Source: Microbacterium sp. W4I20 (lineage in GTDB: Bacteria > Actinomycetota > Actinomycetes > Actinomycetales > Microbacteriaceae). Taken from it: a stretch of DNA of 64,000 nucleotides. The notes below the pieces were generated by a model. That model did not search any database and was not told the origin of the DNA. It saw only the letters and a program-made list of their open reading frames with translations. Each line of letters starts with the position of its first letter. Position 1 is the stretch's first letter. Location: the NCBI RefSeq assembly GCF_030816505.1, contig NZ_JAUSYB010000001.1:558001-622000 (forward strand). Direction: 5' to 3'. Of this stretch, positions 58,464 through 64,000 are shown piece after piece. Made by a program: the position numbers and the translations under genes.

Positions 58464-59200
58464 CATACCCGACGGTAGACGAACACTTCGGTCACGTGGT
58501 CGAGCTCGAAGTCCGTCCTGCCCCGAGTCTCGGGGGACGTGTCGAGGACATCATCGATCGCCGCGCGCATGGCGGATCGCCGCGGCTGATCCGCGGCCAG
58601 GAAGCTGCTGACGGTGGACCAGCGCTGCACGTAGTGCTCCCGAGAGATCCATTCGGTCCACGCCACCTCGTCATGACGGACGAACTCGAATCCGGGGAGC
58701 TCCTCCGCAGCGCTCTCGACGGTGGCGTCGGTCGCGTCCACCGCGGGATGCGCGATCCGCTGGCAGGCCATGTCCCAGGCGCAGGCGGGGTTCGCGCGAT
58801 TCCAGATCAGGCCGAGCGCGCCACCGGGCACCAGCACCCGTGCGATCTCGGCGCACGCCGGTTCGCGGTCGAACCAATGGAACGCCTGCGCCACTGTCAC
58901 CACGTCGACGGACGCCTCCTCGACGGAGATGTTCTCGGCCGTGCCCGCGACTGCCTCGACCGAGGGGAGGTTCGCTCGGAGCACCGTCAGCATGGGCACG
59001 GAGGGCTCCACGGCGATCACGCGGTCCGCGCGTCGGAGAAGGAGTCGTGTGAACTTTCCGGTGCCCGCCCCGAGGTCCAGGGCACGCCCCACGACTTCGG
59101 GAACGATGATCTCCGCAGCAGCCGAGGGAAAGCCCGGCCGGTAGAGGTCATAGTCCTCTCCGATGCTCTCGAACGAGCGTGCGAGTGCGTGATCGACCAT
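58463..59200 (-). CDS. Class I SAM-dependent methyltransferase
   Basis: 245 aa, Methyltransf_11/25 type: ALDLGAGTGKFTRLL (SAM motif I), VIAVEPSVPML, VDVVTVAQAFHWFD and ARVLVPGGALGLIWN. Substrate unknown. The second of two tandem ATGs (59200) is chosen because it lies 6 nt from the TAGCGT hexamer. 4-nt overlap with the next gene. Confidence 0.88.
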   Translation of the reverse strand: MVDHALARSFESIGEDYDLYRPGFPSAAAEIIVPEVVGRALDLGAGTGKFTRLLLRRADRVIAVEPSVPMLTVLRANLPSVEAVAGTAENISVEEASVDVVTVAQAFHWFDREPACAEIARVLVPGGALGLIWNRANPACAWDMACQRIAHPAVDATDATVESAAEELPGFEFVRHDEVAWTEWISREHYVQRWSTVSSFLAADQPRRSAMRAAIDDVLDTSPETRGRTDFELDHVTEVFVYRRV

Positions 59201-59206
59201 CATCCG

Positions 59207-59212
59207 ACGCTA
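59207..59212 (-). promoter_or_regulatory. -10 hexamer TAGCGT of the methyltransferase gene
   Basis: TAGCGT, 6 nt, then the second ATG at 59200: leaderless geometry. Confidence 0.42.
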
Positions 59213-59270
59213 TCAGCGCGGCAAGAAGCCCGACGCACGGTTCCGCCATGTCCTGTGCCATTCTGAGTCC

Positions 59271-59864
59271 ATGATCCCGCAGGACCGTCACGTCCCGGAG
59301 CGCCTGCTCCTGGTGCGGCACGGCCAGACGACCTGGAATCTCCAGCGCCGGCTCCAGGGACAGCTGGACTCCCCCCTGACCGATGACGGGATCGCCCAGG
59401 CGAACGCCATGGCTGCCCGCCTCGCACAGATCGGCATCGGCACGATCTGCTCCAGCCCGCTGGGCAGAGCTCTCCACACGGCCGAGATCATCGCCGGTCG
59501 TATCGGCGTCGACGTCATCGAGGTGCCCGAGTTGGCTGAACTCCATCACGGAGATCTCGCGGGCATGACCTGGGACGAGATCGACCAGAAGCACCCCGGA
59601 GCACGGGAGGAGCGCGCGGCCAACCGCTGGGGATGGTCGTTCCCCGGCGGCGAGAGCTATGCGCAGGCGCGTGCGCGCGCCCGCAAGGCGCTGAGCAGTT
59701 GCGGCTGGGCGTCAGCCGGACTGCCCCTGCTGGTGAGCCACGAGATGATCGGACGGATGCTGCGCGCCGAGCTGCGGGGACTGGATGCTGCCGGCGCGCT
59801 GTCGCTCCGGCATCCGCACGGCGTCGTGTTCGAGATCGAGCGGGGCGCGGAGCGGATGCTCTGA
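59271..59864 (+). CDS. Histidine phosphatase family protein
   Basis: 197 aa. LLLVRHGQTTWN carries the phospho-His and its Arg, then SSPLGRALHTAEII, ELHHGDLAGMTWDEI and the second catalytic His in LLVSHEMIGRML. Resembles phosphoglycerate mutase-like or cobalamin-phosphatase-like enzymes; substrate unknown. Confidence 0.88.
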   Translation: MIPQDRHVPERLLLVRHGQTTWNLQRRLQGQLDSPLTDDGIAQANAMAARLAQIGIGTICSSPLGRALHTAEIIAGRIGVDVIEVPELAELHHGDLAGMTWDEIDQKHPGAREERAANRWGWSFPGGESYAQARARARKALSSCGWASAGLPLLVSHEMIGRMLRAELRGLDAAGALSLRHPHGVVFEIERGAERML

Positions 59865-59874
59865 CGCGCGGGTC

Positions 59875-60591
59875 CTACGGCTCGACGCGGTCGTCCGGCA
59901 GCAGATCCGGCCGACGGCGGCGGGTGCGCTCGAGCTGCTGATCGCGGCGCCACGCGGCGATGACCGCATGGTTCCCGCTGAGGAGTACGTCGGGGACCGT
60001 GCGATCCCGCCAGCTCGATGGCTTCGTGTAGGACGGGTACTCGAGGAGCCCGTCCTCGTGCGACTCCTCCACGAGACTCTCGGGATTGCCGACGACTCCG
60101 GGGATCAGCCGTCCGATGGCCTCGATCATCGCCATCGTGGCGACCTCTCCCCCGTTGAGCACGTAATCGCCGAGGCTGATCAGGCGCACTTCACCGAGGT
60201 CGGCGGCGTACTCGAACACGCGCTCGTCGATGCCTTCGTAGCGTCCGCATCCGAAGATCAGGTGATCGCGCATCGAGAACTGACGGGCGGTCGCCTGGGT
60301 GAAGACCTCCCCGGCGGGCGACGGGAAGATGATGGTGGGACGCACGGAATCCGCCTCCGAGGATGGCGCAGCGAGCTCGTCGAGAGCCAGTCCCCAAGGT
60401 TCCGGCTTCATGACCATGCCGGCGCCGCCGCCGTATGGAGTGTCATCGACGGTGCGGTGGCGGTCCGAGGTCCAGTCGCGGAGGTCCCGCACGTTCAGCT
60501 CGAGGAGGCCCGCATCACGCGCCTTGCCGAGCAACGAGAGCGTCAGTCCGTCGAAGTACGACGGGAAGATGGAGAGGACGTCGATGCGCAC
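59875..60591 (-). CDS. trmD: tRNA (guanine-N1)-methyltransferase TrmD
   Basis: Makes m1G37, preventing +1 frameshifting. 238 aa SPOUT enzyme: [39 protein letters not shown] and [14 protein letters not shown] form the knot and SAM site. Downstream of rimM in the rpsP-khpA-rimM-trmD operon, 19 nt apart. Confidence 0.96.
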   Translation of the reverse strand: MRIDVLSIFPSYFDGLTLSLLGKARDAGLLELNVRDLRDWTSDRHRTVDDTPYGGGAGMVMKPEPWGLALDELAAPSSEADSVRPTIIFPSPAGEVFTQATARQFSMRDHLIFGCGRYEGIDERVFEYAADLGEVRLISLGDYVLNGGEVATMAMIEAIGRLIPGVVGNPESLVEESHEDGLLEYPSYTKPSSWRDRTVPDVLLSGNHAVIAAWRRDQQLERTRRRRPDLLPDDRVEP

Positions 60592-60610
60592 GGAGGAACC
60601 GTATCAGCGG

Positions 60611-61264
60611 TCACTCGGACGCGGCGGCGTCCGACGCGTCCTCGGAATCCGAAGCCGTCTCGGCATCCGAAGCGGTCTCCGCATCCGCCGCTTCAGGAAG
60701 CTCCTCGAAGAGCCCGGCCGGCGGGGTCACGATGACGCGGCCACTGGCGACATCGACGGTCGGCACGATGGCCGACACGAACGGCACCATGACCTCGGAC
60801 CCGGCCGCTGAGCCCGAAGCAGTGTTCACGATGAGAAGGTCCTGGGCAGGGAAGTGCTCCACGCGCGCGACACGACCGATGACGACGTCGTCACGCACGA
60901 CATCGAGTCCGACGAGCTGATGGTCGAACCAGGCGTCGTCTTCGACCTCGTCGTCGTCCTGGTCGATCCACAGGATCGCCTTGACGAGGGTCTCGGCCGC
61001 CTCGCGATCATCGACGTCGTCGAAGAACACCACCGGGTTGCCGTTCATCACGCGGTATTCGCGGACCTTGACGTCCTTGCCGTGCCACGGAGATGCCTCC
61101 GGCACCTGCAACGTGAACTCGGCCCCGGGGACGAAGCGCCCGGCCGGGTTGTCGGTGTACAGCTCCAGCTTCAGCGCACCCTTGAGGCCATGGGCCTTGA
61201 CGAGGCGCCCCACTCGAAGCTGGTTCTTGCCCTGATTCCGGTCTTTCGGCACCACGTCAGTCAT
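60611..61264 (-). CDS. rimM: Ribosome maturation factor RimM with acidic tail
   Basis: 217 aa. Helps 30S 3'-domain maturation. GRLVKAHGLKGALKLELYTD in the N-terminal beta barrel, PRC barrel near DVVIGRVARVEHFPAQDLLIV. The last 26 residues repeat Glu/Ala/Asp/Ser (AETASDAETASDSEDASD), a low-complexity acid tail outside the fold. ATG 61264 overlaps khpA by 8 nt; ATG 61273 is the alternative. Confidence 0.93.
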   Translation of the reverse strand: MTDVVPKDRNQGKNQLRVGRLVKAHGLKGALKLELYTDNPAGRFVPGAEFTLQVPEASPWHGKDVKVREYRVMNGNPVVFFDDVDDREAAETLVKAILWIDQDDDEVEDDAWFDHQLVGLDVVRDDVVIGRVARVEHFPAQDLLIVNTASGSAAGSEVMVPFVSAIVPTVDVASGRVIVTPPAGLFEELPEAADAETASDAETASDSEDASDAAASE

Positions 61265-61487
61265 CCGCGACATCGACGCGGACCCGACGACCGTCGGCCA
61301 GAGCGCTGATGAGGGTGCGAAGGGCCTTCGCGGTGCGGCCGCCGCGCCCGATCACGCGTCCACGGTCGTCGGGGTGCACGCGCACCTCGAGGAGATCGCC
61401 TCGCGGCGATGTGGATTCGTTGATGCGGACATCCTCCGGGTGATCGACGATCCCCTTGACGATGTGTTCGAGCGCGGCGGCGAGCAC
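61257..61487 (-). CDS. khpA: KH-domain RNA-binding protein KhpA
   Basis: 76 aa single KH domain, VHPDDRGRVIGRGGRTAKAL containing the GxxG loop (GRGG). RNA-binding partner in small RNA or ribosome biology. Sits 6 nt from rpsP. Confidence 0.92.
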   Translation of the reverse strand: MLAAALEHIVKGIVDHPEDVRINESTSPRGDLLEVRVHPDDRGRVIGRGGRTAKALRTLISALADGRRVRVDVADD

Positions 61488-61493
61488 GACGGA

Positions 61494-61925
61494 TTACTCT
61501 GCGTCGGCGGCGGGAGCCTCAGCGGCCTCCGCGTCGGCGGCGGGAGCGGCCTCGGCGGGAGCCTCGGCCTTCTTCTCGACCTTGGGCTTCACGACGGACT
61601 TCTTGGAAGCGTCGATCTCGAAGGGAGCCTTGGGCTCCTTGACCTTGAGGGTGGACTTCGCGTCCTTGTCGCCCTTGAAGATTCCCCAGTCGCCCGTGAT
61701 CTTGAGGATGGCGGCGACCTGCTCGGTCGGCTGCGCACCGACGGAGAGCCAGTACTGCGCGCGTGCGGAGTCGACCTCGATGAACGAGGGCTCCTCGGTG
61801 GGGTGGTACTTGCCGATCTCCTCGATCACGCGACCGTCGCGCTTGGTCTTCGAGTCGGCGACGACGATGCGGTAGTACGGCGCACGGATCTTGCCCAGGC
61901 GCTTGAGACGAATCTTTACAGCCAC
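61494..61925 (-). CDS. rpsP: 30S ribosomal protein S16 with long tail
   Basis: 143 aa, core of about 85: [52 protein letters not shown]. The tail is first Lys-rich ([20 protein letters not shown]) and then Ala/Glu-rich. First gene of rpsP-khpA-rimM-trmD. The 209 nt to the divergent gene show no gene. Confidence 0.96.
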   Translation of the reverse strand: MAVKIRLKRLGKIRAPYYRIVVADSKTKRDGRVIEEIGKYHPTEEPSFIEVDSARAQYWLSVGAQPTEQVAAILKITGDWGIFKGDKDAKSTLKVKEPKAPFEIDASKKSVVKPKVEKKAEAPAEAAPAADAEAAEAPAADAE

Positions 61926-62122
61926 GATTCTCCTGAATTGTGTGGAAGGAAGGAACTGATCGCCTGGAGAGTGGGGTGCACACCCGGCGGAAGCTCTGAT
62001 GAGGGAGGACGTGTGCTGGATAGAGGGTCGAGCACGTCGTCCGACCTTCTATTCTGCCAGATGCACAGCCCAGGCGCGAAACGCGGCGAAACGGCGGGTG
62101 CCGTGTCGTGATGCCCGCGTGT

Positions 62123-62128
62123 CAGACT
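62123..62128 (+). promoter_or_regulatory. -10-like hexamer CAGACT of the carboxylate-amine ligase gene
   Basis: CAGACT, 6 nt, then GTG at 62135. First base deviates from the TANNNT form, so weaker evidence. Confidence 0.38.
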
Positions 62129-62134
62129 GTGCTC

Positions 62135-63283
62135 GTGAAGCTCGAATTCGCCTCCTCGGCCCGCTCCACCGTCGGCATCGAGTGGGAGATCATGCTCGCG
62201 GATCCCGCGACCGGTGATCTCGTCGGACGTGCCCCCGAGCTGCTGGATGCGCTGGAGGCCGAGAGCGAGAGCGAACGCCATACGGTCACGGGTGAGCTGC
62301 TCACGAACACGATCGAGGTGACGAGCGGGATCGGCGACTCGGTCGCTCACGCCATCGATGACATCGCCAACGCGATCGCGGCCGTGCGCACGGCCACCGA
62401 TCCGGCCGGGATCGAACTGCTGTCCGCGGGGAGCCACCCGTTCGCGCAGTGGTACGACCAGCAGGTCACAGACAAGACCCGGTATCACAAGCTCATCGAG
62501 CGCACGCAGTGGTGGGGCCGGAACATGATGATCTGGGGCATCCACGTGCACATCGGCGTCGAGGACCAGCGCAAGGTCTTCCCCATCATCAACGCCCTCG
62601 CCGGTTTCCTCCCCCACCTGCAGTCGCTGTCGGCATCGAGTCCCTATTGGGCCGGCGAACGCACGGGGTACGCCTCGAACCGCGCGCTCGTGTTCCAGCA
62701 ACTCCCCACGGCCGGGTTGCCGTGGCCCCTGAGCGAGTGGTCGGAGTACGAGTCGTACCTGGACGACATGGTGCGCACCGGCGTCATGGCCGACGCGACA
62801 GAGGTGCGCTGGGACATCCGCCCGGCGCCGCGTTGGGGAACCATCGAGGTGCGCGCCTGCGACGGCATGTCGACGCTCCCGGAGCTCGCCGCCGTCACCG
62901 CGCTCACGCAGGTGCTCGTCGAGCACTTCTCGCGCCAGCTCGACGAGGGGCGCACGCTGCCCGAGATGCCGGCGTGGTTCCACCGGGAGAACAAGTGGCG
63001 CGCGGCGCGCTATGGCCTGGATGCACGAGTGATCGTGGATGCGGACGGCACGCAGCGCCCGGTGCGCGAGCACCTGGCCGAGACACTCGAGGAGCTGGCG
63101 CCCGTCGCCGTCGAGCTCGGGTGCTTGCGCGAATTCACCAGCAACGCCACGACGCTCGAGAACGGCGCCAGTTACGAGCGGCAGCTCGTCATCGCCAACG
63201 CGACGGGTGGCGATCTCGGTGCCGTCGTACAGCACCTGATCCGGGAGTTCCGGTCCGGCCCCGAGTCCTCGATCGAGGAGTAG
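62135..63283 (+). CDS. YbdK-type carboxylate-amine ligase (GCS2 family)
   Basis: 382 aa. ATP-dependent ligase related to glutamate-cysteine ligase. STVGIEWEIMLADP at the start, MMIWGIHVHIGVED with metal-binding residues, RWDIRPAPRWGTIEVRACDGMST, then RYGLDARVI. GTG 62135 is preferred to the ATG at 62108 from the -10 spacing. Physiological product (gamma-glutamylcysteine or other) unknown. Confidence 0.9.
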   Translation: MKLEFASSARSTVGIEWEIMLADPATGDLVGRAPELLDALEAESESERHTVTGELLTNTIEVTSGIGDSVAHAIDDIANAIAAVRTATDPAGIELLSAGSHPFAQWYDQQVTDKTRYHKLIERTQWWGRNMMIWGIHVHIGVEDQRKVFPIINALAGFLPHLQSLSASSPYWAGERTGYASNRALVFQQLPTAGLPWPLSEWSEYESYLDDMVRTGVMADATEVRWDIRPAPRWGTIEVRACDGMSTLPELAAVTALTQVLVEHFSRQLDEGRTLPEMPAWFHRENKWRAARYGLDARVIVDADGTQRPVREHLAETLEELAPVAVELGCLREFTSNATTLENGASYERQLVIANATGGDLGAVVQHLIREFRSGPESSIEE

Positions 63284-63305
63284 CCCGGCCGACGGGCCGC
63301 GGGTC

Positions 63306-64000
63306 TCAGTCCTCCACGAGGCGACGCGCGAGTCCTTCGTCGAGCACCACGTCGGTGATCAGTTCGGCGGCGATCGCCGCCCGCAGGCTGATCAGCTTCG
63401 GAATACCGGACACCACGCAGACCCGCCGCGGCACTCGGCGCAGCCGATCGAGCCCGGGCCCGGTGGCTCTGGCGTTGACCCGGATGTCCCGCCACGATCC
63501 ATCCGCCCGGAAGAACACGGTCGCGACGTCGCCGATGGCGTGGTCCTCGCGGAGGCTTCGGTAGTCCTCGCGCCCGAGGTAGCCGCCGACGTAGACCCGG
63601 CTCGGGACCTCGGCGGCCGGTGATCCCAGGCTGAACACCGCGATGTCCATCTTGGCCTGCAGGTCCAGCACCCGGCGGGTGCTGCGCTCGCGCCACATCG
63701 CCTCGCGCGTCGCGGGATCGTCGAAGAACGCCGGCACCGGGAACTGCTGCACCTGCGCGCCGAAGGCGCTGCCGAAGCGCTGCAGGATGTCGCTGGAGTA
63801 CTCCACGCCGCTGGTCTGGGTGTTCCCCGCACCGTTGAGCTGCACGAATGTGGTGTTGTGGGTCTCCTTCTGGGTCAGCCCCCGACTGACGGCACTGATC
63901 GTCGAGCCCCAGGCGACCCCGATGATCATGTTCGAGTCGACGAACTGCGACAGCAACCGTCCGGCCGTGAGGGCGACCCGTTCCAGTCGCTCGACCTCGC
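63306..64000 (-). CDS. Sugar-binding transcriptional regulator, SorC/DeoR type (partial)
   Basis: Effector-binding domain; the N-terminal winged helix lies beyond the window. VERLERVALTAGRLLSQFVD, IIGVAWGSTISAVSR, QLNGAGN, SLGSPA and GVATVFF-like segments, ending with VCVVSGIPKLISLRAAIAAE and TDVVLDEGLARRLVE, fit SorC-family sugar-phosphate sensors. Open to the right edge. Confidence 0.87.
   Translation of the reverse strand, partial: EVERLERVALTAGRLLSQFVDSNMIIGVAWGSTISAVSRGLTQKETHNTTFVQLNGAGNTQTSGVEYSSDILQRFGSAFGAQVQQFPVPAFFDDPATREAMWRERSTRRVLDLQAKMDIAVFSLGSPAAEVPSRVYVGGYLGREDYRSLREDHAIGDVATVFFRADGSWRDIRVNARATGPGLDRLRRVPRRVCVVSGIPKLISLRAAIAAELITDVVLDEGLARRLVED

Overview
This window is ordinary chromosomal DNA from a high-GC actinobacterium, most likely Microbacterium or a close relative in the Microbacteriaceae. 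The reasons are very high GC in all codon positions, a coproporphyrin-type ferrochelatase with iron-sulfur cysteines, the GlgE alpha-glucan pathway, the clpS/metallopeptidase/DUF2017 cluster, and the actinobacterial order rpsP-khpA-rimM-trmD, rplS-lepB-rnhB-DUF2469-yraN-comM-dprA-xerC, rpsB-tsf-pyrH-frr-cdsA. No rRNA, CRISPR array, prophage or insertion sequence is visible.

Layout. 1-5.2 kb: a broken Nei/Fpg-type DNA glycosylase at the window edge, rpiB, ferrochelatase, pepN. 5.2-8.4 kb: a coupled trio of MscS channel, truncated haemoglobin and FAD-dependent dehydrogenase. 8.4-13.8 kb: two thioesterases, an HNH nuclease, the ABC-F factor EttA, a lipoprotein and a short SSB. 14-19.4 kb: tRNA-Arg, oligoribonuclease, tRNA-His with a strong terminator, a LysE exporter, the clpS cluster, a P-loop kinase, a GerW-like protein and dinB. 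19.4-26.5 kb: gatCAB, an acyl-CoA ligase and a DEAD-box helicase. 26.5-31.6 kb: ligA, mnmA and a cysteine desulfurase, the last two together serving tRNA thiolation. 31.7-38.1 kb: the alpha-glucan operon glgX-glgE-glgB. 38.2-44 kb: a YbbN-like thioredoxin, a large membrane protein, an AI-2E-type permease, a hydrolase and a cell-wall transglycosylase. 44-49.1 kb: rpsB-tsf-pyrH-frr-cdsA-DivIVA-like, reading leftwards. 49.4-57.1 kb: M23 peptidase, xerC, dprA, comM, yraN, rnhB, lepB, rplS. 57.2-64 kb: map, a PF03013-like protein, a methyltransferase, a phosphatase, trmD-rimM-khpA-rpsP, a carboxylate-amine ligase and a partial SorC-type regulator.

Three things stand out. First, three conserved genes (the Nei/Fpg glycosylase, glgX and dprA) each carry one small frameshift in GC-rich sequence; this is either assembly error or real decay. 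Second, about seventeen genes have a TANNNT -10 hexamer (often exactly TAGACT) ending 5-7 bases before an ATG or GTG, which is the geometry of leaderless transcripts; in one case the -10 contains the stop codon of the upstream gene. Third, the convergent 3' ends of glgB and the thioredoxin gene are joined by a 15-bp perfect inverted repeat that encloses three tandem copies of the end of the thioredoxin gene. I did not find a convincing new biological system; the window is mostly housekeeping.
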